From NCBI GenBank assembly GCA_017610225.1, contig JAFCCM010000022.1, forward strand, positions 1 to 30,596: a stretch of 30,596 nucleotides of DNA, read 5' to 3'. Shown one piece after another: positions 16,671 through 23,038 of the stretch. The position numbers and the translations under genes are program-made. How positions within the stretch are numbered: position 1 is the stretch's first letter; each line of letters starts with the position of its first letter. This stretch comes from Candidatus Aenigmatarchaeota archaeon (GTDB taxonomy: Archaea; Aenigmatarchaeota; Aenigmatarchaeia; CG10238-14). A model generated the notes under the pieces. It was not told the origin of the DNA. It worked only from the letters and a program-made list of their open reading frames with translations, and searched no databases.

Positions 16671-16698
16671 ATTCAATTGAATTATATCTAATTGAATA
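16670..16698. repeat. inverted repeat next to the 16628 promoter, possible operator
   Basis: TATTCAATT (16670-16678) and AATTGAATA (16690-16698) are exact inverted copies separated by 11 bases. A 12-bp perfect palindrome, ATTCAATTGAAT, covers 16671-16682. The element touches the upstream edge of the candidate promoter. A repressor or activator site is possible, but AT-rich DNA gives such palindromes by chance more often. Confidence 0.35.
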
Positions 16699-16721
16699 AT
16701 TTGATTATTGCCTTTGCCCTA

Positions 16722-16765
16722 CACCTGAAACCCGTAGGCGTCCACGCCGAAGGGATTGAATGGTG
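16722..16765. ncRNA. structured RNA-like element 1 (stem with tandem G.A core)
   Basis: Read on the plus strand, CACC (16722-16725) pairs with GGTG (16762-16765). Inside are TGAAA opposite ATTGAAT, which can form U-A, G.A, A.G, A-U, A-U. Then CCC pairs with GGG, a GTA/GAA internal loop follows, and GGCG pairs with CGCC around a TCCA loop. The stem is layered and GC-rich in an AT-rich region. No U-run follows in either direction, so it is not a normal intrinsic terminator. The strand of transcription is not known. No RNA family is recognised. Confidence 0.45.
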
Positions 16766-16824
16766 GAGACATATTTCTATATACTTCTAGCTTGAGATTA
16801 ATAAATTATCTTTTTAAAAGAGGT

Positions 16825-16856
16825 ATTGTGAAACGCCCGAAGGAGCGTTGAACAAT
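16825..16856. ncRNA. structured RNA-like element 2 (hairpin with the same tandem G.A core)
   Basis: Read on the plus strand, ATTGT (16825-16829) pairs with ACAAT (16852-16856). Next comes a symmetric GA/GA pair of bases that can form tandem sheared G.A pairs, then AACGC pairs with GCGTT around CCGAAGGA. On the minus strand the loop reads CCUUCGGG, which can close as a UUCG-type tetraloop. Both elements share TGAAA on the 5' side, TTGAA on the 3' side and a CCGAAGG segment. Neither is followed by a tight U-run. They may be two domains of one RNA or two copies of a protein-binding site. Confidence 0.45.
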
Positions 16857-16925
16857 GCTGATATGTTTAAAAATATTTATTACTTTTTTTTTATTCTATG
16901 AATTTGATTTACGAAGTAAGTCATG

Positions 16926-16943
16926 ATATGATTATAATCATAT
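16926..16943. repeat. perfect 18-bp palindrome
   Basis: ATATGATTA is followed at once by its exact inverted copy TAATCATAT. It lies between the structured elements and the end of the gene at 17017. It could be a dimeric-protein operator or a small cruciform. There is no second copy in the window that I could see. Confidence 0.5.
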
Positions 16944-16953
16944 TAGGATTAGT

Positions 16954-16966
16954 AAATGCCCAATAT
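16954..16966. repeat. 13-base direct repeat, copy 1 (AAATGCCCRATAT)
   Basis: AAATGCCCAATAT here matches AAATGCCCGATAT at 17005-17017 with one difference; the copies start 51 bases apart. The surrounding bases also resemble each other (TCATTATAG and TAGTATAAA). They lie just downstream of the stop of the 17017-17364 gene on the minus strand. They may be binding sites or 3'-end signals. Confidence 0.4.
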
Positions 16967-17004
16967 CATTATAGAAAAACCCATATTTTCTTGGATAATA
17001 GTAC

Positions 17005-17017
17005 AAATGCCCGATAT
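17005..17017. repeat. 13-base direct repeat, copy 2 (AAATGCCCRATAT)
   Basis: Second copy of the repeat at 16954-16966, with G in place of A at position nine. Its last base touches the stop codon of the 17017-17364 gene. Confidence 0.4.
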
Positions 17018-17364
17018 TAGTATAAATTTTTGAATTTTGTTTTCTTTGCACTTTTAAAAGCCCTAAAAGAATTTGTCACACCTGTAAATAAATCCCTATC
17101 AATTTTATGTGTTCTATATGCAATATGGAAAGCTTTGTCTGGATGTACTTTCTTTTTAGTTACTAAATGATTAAACAAGTCACATGCATCCCAAATTTGT
17201 TGCTTCAATTCAGGATCACCATATGATCTCTCATCAACAGTCTTCTTTTTCTTAAATTGATAATAAGCATCGAACAAACAATCAATACAATATTTCGGAT
17301 TTTCGTCATACATTTCTGCAATTATATCCATTATTTTTGCAAATTTTTTCATTTCTGATTTCAT
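17017..17364 (-). CDS. small phage protein of unknown function
   Basis: A 115-residue basic, helical protein that I do not recognise. Features are a Cys pair (KYCIDCLF near residues 24-31), a KKKK run near residue 40, and a basic C-terminus (KSAKKTKFKNLY). The Cys-x2-Cys without a second pair is not enough to call a zinc site. The ATG at 17364 directly follows the stop of the co-chaperonin-like gene, with GGGG about eight bases upstream. It is the last gene of the 18191 unit. Confidence 0.6.
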   Translation of the reverse strand: MKSEMKKFAKIMDIIAEMYDENPKYCIDCLFDAYYQFKKKKTVDERSYGDPELKQQIWDACDLFNHLVTKKKVHPDKAFHIAYRTHKIDRDLFTGVTNSFRAFKSAKKTKFKNLY

Positions 17365-17649
17365 TTAAAACCCCGCATCTATTCCTTGAAATTTTAATCC
17401 TTTAAGATCATTATTTTCCCCTTCAATAGTTTCATGACAAAGAATATCATAATATTTGATTGCATGACATTCTTCACCATCTATATAAACTTTCTTTGTA
17501 TCATTCAAATGATATATAATCACATCACCCACTTCAATATTTTTAAACATGTTTTTTATTATGACTGTTCCTTTACATGTTTCTTTTTCCCTAACAATAG
17601 ATTTGATAATAATATACGAACCTTTTGATATATGGGTTTTTCGTCTCAT
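17365..17649 (-). CDS. GroES/Cpn10-like co-chaperonin
   Basis: The 94-residue length fits GroES. The second half reads VGDVIIYHLNDTKK at residues 40-53, then VYIDGEECHAIKYYDIL at 54-70. This follows the Cpn10 pattern vGD-V-f...v-idg-ey-ii-e-DIl closely. The N-terminal half (IIIKSIVREKETCKGTVII) fits the first beta strands and the place of the mobile loop. Such proteins cap the host chaperonin; phage versions such as T4 gp31 adapt it to fold the capsid protein. It overlaps the preceding gene by four bases. Identity is by pattern; the gene could also be a Cpn10-fold protein with another partner. Confidence 0.68.
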   Translation of the reverse strand: MRRKTHISKGSYIIIKSIVREKETCKGTVIIKNMFKNIEVGDVIIYHLNDTKKVYIDGEECHAIKYYDILCHETIEGENNDLKGLKFQGIDAGF

Positions 17650-18191
17650 TCACTATACCCCTCAATGTATTTTGTTACTTCTACGATTATGTTCTTAAAG
17701 AGTTTTTCAATGTCCTTAACCCCTCGTGCTTCACTTTGACTAACAATGATATTTTTAAGATCAGTAAGAAACTTATTCACATCAACAATTTTCTCTTCCT
17801 GATTATCACCTTTCATTTTAAGAGGTGCCATAGGGCATGTTTGACCGGCAGGCACCGGTGGGTGCACCATTCCACACTGAGGGCAACCATCACCTACTGT
17901 TTGCATCCCTGCTGGTTGTGGGGGTTTATTATTGATAGGTGTGCCCATAGGACGAACTGAATTTATAGGATTTACTGGAGATTGATCAGGACCATGTGTA
18001 TTAATATTTTCATTCATTAAATGAGGCGACTGATCTGGACTTTCTGAAATATTTGGCATCCCTTGTGAAATTGGAGGTCCGCTTATGGGGGCACCTTCGC
18101 CTGATGGACTTGGACCTGGCGGCATCATACCTTGTTGTTGATGCATTTGTGCAATTAAATCTTTGATATCTTTTTCATAATTATCAGCCAT
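17646..18191 (-). CDS. proline-rich phage protein with a zinc-ribbon-like motif
   Basis: The 181-residue protein has a long disordered Pro/Gly/Ser-rich first half (MMPPGPSPSGEGAPISGPP and similar). A Cys cluster follows: GCPQCGMVHPPVPAGQTCP, with CxxC and a later Cys and His as likely zinc ligands. The last 50 residues are helical (VNKFLTDLKNIIVSQSE). I do not recognise the family. It begins the short minus-strand operon with the GroES-like gene. TAGGAG lies close before the ATG, and a candidate promoter lies further upstream. Confidence 0.6.
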   Translation of the reverse strand: MADNYEKDIKDLIAQMHQQQGMMPPGPSPSGEGAPISGPPISQGMPNISESPDQSPHLMNENINTHGPDQSPVNPINSVRPMGTPINNKPPQPAGMQTVGDGCPQCGMVHPPVPAGQTCPMAPLKMKGDNQEEKIVDVNKFLTDLKNIIVSQSEARGVKDIEKLFKNIIVEVTKYIEGYSE

Positions 18192-18211
18192 AAAAATTCT
18201 CCTAAAATTAA

Positions 18212-18229
18212 GATTTAGTTTTTGTTCTT
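18212..18229 (-). promoter_or_regulatory. candidate phage promoter (weaker GAACA type), unit starting at 18191
   Basis: On the minus strand the bases read AAGAACAAAAACTAAATC, 21 to 38 before the ATG at 18191. It matches the GAACA and following A-rich/CTA part of the plus-strand site at 18294-18314 (GAACA-AAAACTA versus GAACATAAAACTA). The two face away from each other in the divergent gap 18192-18340. Confidence 0.42.
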
Positions 18230-18293
18230 AAAATATAGTTTTTCATCTCATTGCTATATATATTAATAAGTGAAGACATAAGATAATATTTTC

Positions 18294-18314
18294 GGAACAT
18301 AAAACTATATAAAT
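18294..18314 (+). promoter_or_regulatory. candidate phage promoter (GAACATAA...TATA type), unit starting at 18341
   Basis: GGAACATAAAACTATATAAA lies 27-47 bases before the ATG at 18341. It is the clearest member of the shared motif. The TATATAAAT part is also close to the TATAAATA of T4 late promoters, but the GAACATAA part is not. AGGAGGG at 18322-18328 is the ribosome site, with an unusually long 12-base spacing. Confidence 0.55.
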
Positions 18315-18340
18315 GATTTTTTAGGAGGGTATTATATATA

Positions 18341-19600
18341 ATGATAGAGTTGAATGACGAACAAACTGAAGTTAGCAATAGTATAATTGAAAAGTTACGA
18401 ATGACAAATCATGATAAACCTTCATTCTGTAGAGATACCTTCAATTATATAATAGGTGGTTATGCAGGTACTGGTAAAACTACATTGTTAGCATATCTAC
18501 GAAATGAAATATATAAATCATTTCCAATGATAACTATTGCATTTGCAACATTTACCGGAAAAGCATCTTCGGTTTTAAAATCAAAACTGGATTCAAATGG
18601 AATTAATACTTCAAGAGATTATGTAGGAACAATTCATAGTTTGATATATAAACCAGTAACCAAATGGGATAAACAATTGAAATGTTTTGTCATAACTGGT
18701 TGGACATTAAAGGATCCAGATGCTGAAGTATTTTATGATATTATTATAATTGATGAAGGGTCAATGGTTTCACAACAAATATGGGACGATCTTTTAAAAA
18801 TGGGAAGAACCATGATTGTTATGGGAGATCATGGCCAATTACCACCAGTTGGAGATTCTTTCAGTTTGATGAAAGATACAGATTATAAACTTACCAAGAT
18901 ACACAGGCAAGCATTAAATTCTCCAATAATTCAAATGTCCCAATTTGTTAGAGATTATGGTTATATCCCAAGTAATAGAATATTTTCAAATGAAGTTTTC
19001 AAATTATCGTGGAAAGATCCTCGATGTAAAAATATCTGGGACACTGTAAATATTGATGAAAATTTAATTGTTCTGTGTGCTTTCAATTCAACGAGAGTTT
19101 CATTGAATGATCGAATCAGAAAGAAGTTGAATTATCAAGTAGATGATTTGATTCCCGGACCTAATGAACGTATCGTATGTTTACAGAATGATAGAAATCG
19201 TGGAATTATGAATGGACAAATTGGAACTGTATTATGGTTAATGCCTGAGAATTATGATCTATATCGAATAACTCTTGCAGTTGATGAATTTCCGGATCCA
19301 ATTGAATGTGCAGTTTCAAAAGAATGTTTTGGGCAAGTAACATATACAACCTATGATAAAAGTAAGAAGAAGAAAAAGCAGATGGATTATGTAATTGATA
19401 AAGGTATATCTCCTGTCAATTATTTTGACTTTGGATATGCAATGAGCGTTCATAAGTCCCAAGGTTCTGAATGGGATAGAGTTATTCTATTTGAACAACG
19501 GACTAAACATTGGGATGATGAATATTATGGTCGATGGTTATACACAGCGATAACCAGGGCAAGAAAGAAACTTTTTATAATCAGTGACTATTGGGGATAA
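18341..19600 (+). CDS. dda: SF1B DNA helicase, Dda/RecD2-like
   Basis: The 419-residue protein has the ordered SF1 motifs. Walker A is GGYAGTGKTTLL at residues 39-50. Walker B is IIIIDEGSM at 134-142. Motif III is VMGDHGQLPPVGD at 160-172. Near the C-terminus are AMSVHKSQGSEWDRV and LYTAITRARKKLFII (motifs V and VI). Length and order match T4 Dda, a 5'-3' helicase that unwinds DNA at origins and moves proteins off DNA. It heads the plus-strand replication block behind a candidate promoter, 149 bases from the divergent unit. Confidence 0.9.
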   Translation: MIELNDEQTEVSNSIIEKLRMTNHDKPSFCRDTFNYIIGGYAGTGKTTLLAYLRNEIYKSFPMITIAFATFTGKASSVLKSKLDSNGINTSRDYVGTIHSLIYKPVTKWDKQLKCFVITGWTLKDPDAEVFYDIIIIDEGSMVSQQIWDDLLKMGRTMIVMGDHGQLPPVGDSFSLMKDTDYKLTKIHRQALNSPIIQMSQFVRDYGYIPSNRIFSNEVFKLSWKDPRCKNIWDTVNIDENLIVLCAFNSTRVSLNDRIRKKLNYQVDDLIPGPNERIVCLQNDRNRGIMNGQIGTVLWLMPENYDLYRITLAVDEFPDPIECAVSKECFGQVTYTTYDKSKKKKKQMDYVIDKGISPVNYFDFGYAMSVHKSQGSEWDRVILFEQRTKHWDDEYYGRWLYTAITRARKKLFIISDYWG

Positions 19601-19633
19601 ACACTCAACCATAACATAGAAAAGGAGAATCAT

Positions 19634-19924
19634 ATGTCGAAAACCTCAACACCAACCAGTAGAATCATCGAAGATCTTCGGAATAATATGCAACCCCTTT
19701 CCGATAAATGTCACCGAGACATTATCGAAGATGAAAAGGTAGTAGAAACAAGGGTTTGTAACTGGGCGCTTGAAAAAACATGTAAGGTCTATGCATTTCC
19801 GGAATCGAAGTGGCGGATCGGTAATTGTGTTATGGCCACGCATGTTGAAACCGAAGCAGAAAAGAAACAGACTGCCAAGAAAAGGGTTGGTCAGCAAAAA
19901 CAGAGAAAGACAGGTAAGCATTAA
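19634..19924 (+). CDS. small Cys-containing protein of unknown function
   Basis: A 96-residue protein not recognised. Four Cys are spaced CHRD-x13-CNWALEKTC-x18-C within residues 26-65, followed by MATHVE, so a single metal site is possible. The C-terminus is Lys/Gln/Arg-rich. Its codons use more G and C than the neighbours, like the small genes at 25053 and 25502, which may mean a more recent arrival. GGAG is six bases before the ATG. A strong hairpin follows nine bases after the stop. Confidence 0.6.
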   Translation: MSKTSTPTSRIIEDLRNNMQPLSDKCHRDIIEDEKVVETRVCNWALEKTCKVYAFPESKWRIGNCVMATHVETEAEKKQTAKKRVGQQKQRKTGKH

Positions 19925-19932
19925 TGAAAAGG

Positions 19933-19960
19933 CAGACCAGAGGATATTATCTCTGGTCTG
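19933..19960 (+). terminator. 10-bp perfect hairpin, possible transcript end or attenuator
   Basis: CAGACCAGAG (19933-19942) pairs exactly with CTCTGGTCTG (19951-19960) around GATATTAT. No U-run follows on the plus strand (TCAATAATAA), so it is not a textbook intrinsic terminator. On the minus strand it is followed by CCTTTT. It lies between the 19634 gene and the next candidate promoter, where a unit boundary is expected. A weaker 6-bp inverted repeat (AATCTG/CAGATT) around seven Ts follows at 19981-20002. Confidence 0.45.
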
Positions 19961-20016
19961 TCAATAATAACAAATAATTCAATCTGTTTTTTTGGTCAGA
20001 TTAAAATCCATACTCT

Positions 20017-20034
20017 AAGAACATAATATAAAAT
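20017..20034 (+). promoter_or_regulatory. candidate phage promoter (GAACATAA...TATA type), unit starting at 20056
   Basis: AAGAACATAATATAAAAT lies 22-39 bases before the ATG at 20056. It matches the minus-strand site at 16651-16670 (GAACATAATAATATA) with a shorter gap. A GGAGG ribosome site follows at 20046-20050. Confidence 0.55.
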
Positions 20035-20055
20035 CATAATGTTTTTGGAGGATTT

Positions 20056-20466
20056 ATGATATTAAGAAAGCATGTTATTAGAAAGTTAAAAGAATTTGGT
20101 ATACCTATATATAATAAGTATGATATTAAAAGTAACGATAAAAATAACGAAGTCGAATATGTTCTTTATTCAGAAAATATGATTCTGTTTATAAATGATA
20201 TTGAAAAATACATAGGAGTAACGTTTCAAGCAACAACCAAACCTGAAAGAGCAGCTACGCTCATTCTAATATTGGCTCAAATTCAAGGTTCTGAAATTCA
20301 TATTATGGAACCTTTTGTGTTTAATGAAAATCATGAATTTGTATCAGGCGATCAAGCGTATAAACTTATATCAGAAACAGATAAAGAACAAGTATTAAAT
20401 GAATATGTAAAGAAACAATCTTATATAGAAATGTTGTTAAGTGCAAAGAAGTTTCATGAATGTTGA
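20056..20466 (+). CDS. phage protein of unknown function upstream of the clamp loader
   Basis: A 136-residue protein with mixed helix and strand (YVLYSENMILFINDIEKYIG, then AATLILILAQIQGSEIH) and no motif I know. It is the first gene behind the 20056 promoter and lies 13 bases before the clamp-loader gene. By place it could serve the DNA-replication machine; T4 carries gp62 beside gp44, but I see no support for calling this gp62. GGAGG precedes the ATG. Confidence 0.6.
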   Translation: MILRKHVIRKLKEFGIPIYNKYDIKSNDKNNEVEYVLYSENMILFINDIEKYIGVTFQATTKPERAATLILILAQIQGSEIHIMEPFVFNENHEFVSGDQAYKLISETDKEQVLNEYVKKQSYIEMLLSAKKFHEC

Positions 20467-20479
20467 AAAAGGAGAATGA

Positions 20480-21463
20480 ATGACTGAAATATTAGATTCA
20501 TTGTGGATAGAAAAATATAGACCGAGAAAATTAGAAAACCTAGCACTTCCTGATAGATATACTAAGGATTTTGAAAGAATAATTGCGAAGTGTGCATTAC
20601 CGAATCTTTTATTTTCTGGACCTCCGGGTGGCGGAAAAACAACCCTTGCTAGATTGTTATGTTCTAAAGAAGGAGTATTATTTAATAAAAAAGATAATAT
20701 GTTAATGGCAAACGGATCAAGTAAGAAAGCTCGAAGTATTAACTTTGTTGATCAGGTAATTGAACCATTTTTAAAAATACCTCCAGCAAAAGATAGATAT
20801 AAAGTAGTATTCATGGATGAGGCAGATCAGTTAACTGAGGAATCATTCAAAGCATTTAGAGGGATCATTGAAAAATATCATGAAGGTTATGGAAGATTTA
20901 TCTTTACATGTAATTATATTTCAAAGATACCTGATCCTGTGCAAAGCAGATTTACACCATATATATTTCAACAGATTCCAAAAGAGTTTGTTATTGATTA
21001 TGGAAAAGAAATATTGGATAGTGAAAATATAGAATACACTGAAAAAGATATTGCATTTATAGTTAGTAATTTATACCCAGACGTTCGTAGAATAGTGAAT
21101 ACTCTACAAAAATGTTCATGGGAAGGAAAATTAGATGTAGACGAAGAAGCAGTAGTTACAAATGAAAAACGTCTTCTTTCAGCTATGGTTGAAATCATTA
21201 GTATATTATCTAAAAATGAAGATAAGAAACTTGGTGGCATTGTTAATAATGTAGTTGATCTTTTAGCAAAACAAGATATTGAATATCGAAATGTATATAC
21301 TGAATTATTCTTTATGAAAAAGGTCCCAGCGCCTGCAAAAATCATAGTTAACAAATATTCAAATTCACATCAAAATTGTTTGATACCTCATATGCATTTT
21401 ATGGGAATGGTATTTGAAATTATTAATGCATTACAAGCATATAGAAAATCAATGGTCGGTTAA
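20480..21463 (+). CDS. clamp-loader AAA+ ATPase, gp44/RFC-small-subunit-like
   Basis: The 327-residue protein opens LWIEKYRPRKLENLALP, the classic RFC/gp44 start. Walker A is SGPPGGGKTTLARLL at residues 46-60. Walker B is VVFMDEADQL at 109-118. Sensor 1 is FTCNY at 142-146. QSRF at 155-158 takes the place of the SRC arginine-finger motif. Such subunits form the ATPase ring that opens the sliding clamp and puts it on primed DNA. The clamp itself is encoded at 23619-24374. AGGAG is six bases before the ATG. Confidence 0.93.
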   Translation: MTEILDSLWIEKYRPRKLENLALPDRYTKDFERIIAKCALPNLLFSGPPGGGKTTLARLLCSKEGVLFNKKDNMLMANGSSKKARSINFVDQVIEPFLKIPPAKDRYKVVFMDEADQLTEESFKAFRGIIEKYHEGYGRFIFTCNYISKIPDPVQSRFTPYIFQQIPKEFVIDYGKEILDSENIEYTEKDIAFIVSNLYPDVRRIVNTLQKCSWEGKLDVDEEAVVTNEKRLLSAMVEIISILSKNEDKKLGGIVNNVVDLLAKQDIEYRNVYTELFFMKKVPAPAKIIVNKYSNSHQNCLIPHMHFMGMVFEIINALQAYRKSMVG

Positions 21464-21464
21464 A

Positions 21465-21797
21465 ATGAATCTCAACCAAAATCAAATAAGAAGAGCAAAT
21501 AGATTTCATGCTATACTGAAAACAAAAGATGATAAATATTTTGAAGAAAATATCATAACCCCTTGTATAGATTGTCATAATACAGGATTAAGTTATTTTG
21601 AAAATTCTGATGGGACAAAATCTTGGGACACATCGACTTATTGTGATGAATGTAATGGGATAGGATTTAAAGGAGTATCTAATGGATTTCAAGTCGACCT
21701 TACAAATTTTATTTGCAGATTGTGTGACGGTATTGGATGTGATGAATGTAGTCATACTGGTGTGGTTGATTGGATTGCACATATGATGGGGCGGTGA
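21465..21797 (+). CDS. DnaJ-type zinc-finger protein with four CxxCxxxG motifs
   Basis: The 110-residue protein has CIDCHNTG (34-41), CDECNGIG (60-67), CRLCDGIG (84-91) and CDECSHTG (92-99), the CxxCxGxG pattern of the DnaJ zinc domain. This is enough for two zinc sites. It ends VDWIAHMMGR. There is no J domain, so it is not a DnaJ co-chaperone. I place the start at the ATG at 21465, one base after the clamp-loader stop. A longer frame from 21414 would lie inside the clamp-loader gene without a ribosome site. Role unknown; the next gene is a relative. Confidence 0.7.
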   Translation: MNLNQNQIRRANRFHAILKTKDDKYFEENIITPCIDCHNTGLSYFENSDGTKSWDTSTYCDECNGIGFKGVSNGFQVDLTNFICRLCDGIGCDECSHTGVVDWIAHMMGR

Positions 21798-21801
21798 ATA
21801 A

Positions 21802-22041
21802 ATGGAAATTGAATTAAAAGAAGGTGAAGTACTATGTTCTTCTTGTAAGGGAAGAGGGTATCATCCTGCAAAACAGGATTGGAATATGATGGCATCTACA
21901 TGTCAGAAATGTAGCGGAGAAGGTAAAGTTGATTGGGTTACTAATGCTATGGGAATACAAAAAAGACCAAACCTTTATGGAAGTTCATCATATGGTTTTT
22001 CATCAACATCAGGATATGGTATAGGCGGGCAGGGTATATAA
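21802..22041 (+). CDS. small DnaJ-type zinc-finger protein
   Basis: The 79-residue protein has CSSCKGRG (12-19) and CQKCSGEG (34-41), one zinc site, followed by KVDWVTNAMG. The DW-x4-MG ending also closes the zinc region of the preceding gene, so the two are related. The last 25 residues are Gly/Ser/Tyr-rich and likely disordered. I recall similar CxxCxGxG-DW proteins from other phages, often without known function. It lies between the clamp loader and the primase, so a part in the replisome or in nucleic-acid binding is possible. Confidence 0.68.
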   Translation: MEIELKEGEVLCSSCKGRGYHPAKQDWNMMASTCQKCSGEGKVDWVTNAMGIQKRPNLYGSSSYGFSSTSGYGIGGQGI

Positions 22042-23025
22042 ATGATAGGAATATATCAAGATGAATTTATTGAATACCTTAAACAAAAGTTAGGAGATCA
22101 TATAAAAATATCGTCTAAAAACATCATATGCCCTTGTCCATTTTGTGAATTTGGTGAAGATAAAAATCATTATCATATGTATATCTCAACTGAAATCCCA
22201 ATATTCCATTGTTTTCATGCAAATTGTGAACGAAGTGGAAGTCTGAAAAAGTTTCTACAGAAACTTGAGGGACATGATATTTCAGATGAATTTGTAGATA
22301 AAACTAAATTAGCAGAAATATCAAAACAGAAAAAGATATTTTCAGATCAAGAAGTAATTCAATCAAACATAATTCTTCCACAAATAAATTCTAGCAAATT
22401 TATGTTGAAAGATATGTATATGAAACAAAGATTGAAATTCTCAAGGACTTCAATCAATTTAATTAAAGGTTTAATATTTGATGTTAATACTTTTATTGAA
22501 ATGAATGATATTATAGTTGATGAAACTTTATTTAGACTGAAGGATTATCTACAATCAAATTTTGTAGGGTTTCTAACAGAAAATAATTCAACTGTAATAT
22601 TTAGAAACATTGATGATTCACATTCATTAAGGTTTTACAAATTAAAAATTCAACAAAGTAATTTTCTTGATTATTATAAACTGCCAGGCAACAATAAAAA
22701 CTCAAAGAAAATTGTTCTAGCAGAGGGAATATTCGATATATTTACAGAACACATATTTGATACACTAAACATTAAGAATGATGTAAAGTTATATGCATCA
22801 GCGTTATCCTCAAAGTACATTTCGCTGGTACACAGTATCATATTTCATGAGCAGGTATTCCAACCTGACATTATAATTTTATCAGATCGGGGTATTGGTA
22901 TAGATTATTACAAAAAGATTAAAAAATATAATAAACATATAATTAATAGATTAGAAGTTTATTACAATAAAACAGGTAAAGATTTTAATGATACCCCTGT
23001 TACCCCAATAAAGTATGCTATATAA
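22042..23025 (+). CDS. DNA primase with zinc-binding and TOPRIM domains (gp61/DnaG-like)
   Basis: The N-terminus has a zinc site: Cys30, Cys32, Cys35 in CPCPFC and then HCFHANC (56-62), in the order of the CHC2 primase zinc finger. A TOPRIM domain follows, with IVLAEGIFDIF at 224-234 giving the conserved Glu-Gly. IILSDRGIGID at 278-288 takes the place of the DxD motif, here D-R-G with a later Asp, so the second metal site looks altered. The 327-residue length fits T4 gp61 (342). It would make RNA primers at the replication fork. It starts directly after the zinc-finger gene. Confidence 0.82.
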   Translation: MIGIYQDEFIEYLKQKLGDHIKISSKNIICPCPFCEFGEDKNHYHMYISTEIPIFHCFHANCERSGSLKKFLQKLEGHDISDEFVDKTKLAEISKQKKIFSDQEVIQSNIILPQINSSKFMLKDMYMKQRLKFSRTSINLIKGLIFDVNTFIEMNDIIVDETLFRLKDYLQSNFVGFLTENNSTVIFRNIDDSHSLRFYKLKIQQSNFLDYYKLPGNNKNSKKIVLAEGIFDIFTEHIFDTLNIKNDVKLYASALSSKYISLVHSIIFHEQVFQPDIIILSDRGIGIDYYKKIKKYNKHIINRLEVYYNKTGKDFNDTPVTPIKYAI

Positions 23026-23038
23026 GGGAGATACTACA

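Larger units (their letters stand above)
16629..17016. other. 388-base non-coding region with promoter, palindromes and two RNA-like hairpins
   Basis: This is the longest gene-free stretch in the window. It separates two minus-strand units. From left to right it holds the candidate promoter for the 16628 gene, an inverted repeat, two GC-richer hairpins with a shared tandem G.A core, a perfect 18-bp palindrome and one copy of a 13-base direct repeat. No open frame of useful length is present. Its GC-rich islands stand out from the AT-rich surroundings. Confidence 0.7.

Noticed and set aside
16711..16770. A possible tRNA gene in the GC-rich part of the gap
   Set aside because: No cloverleaf, T-loop GTTC-type segment or acceptor stem of seven pairs could be made; the bases fold into a single layered hairpin instead.
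16722..16856. The two GC-rich hairpins as ordinary Rho-independent terminators for the 18191 operon
   Set aside because: Neither hairpin is followed by a U-run on either strand (ACCTCTTTT and TAGGGCAAAGG on the minus strand), and both have internal loops with a common core. A terminator function is not excluded but is not the simplest reading.
19646..19967. Open frames on both strands over the 19634 gene
   Set aside because: They lack ribosome sites and have unlikely compositions; they are shadows of the plus-strand gene in other frames.
20056..20466. Calling this gene the small clamp-loader subunit (gp62) from its position beside gp44
   Set aside because: The 136 residues show no recognisable gp62 feature and T4 gp62 is longer (187). 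Position alone is not enough.
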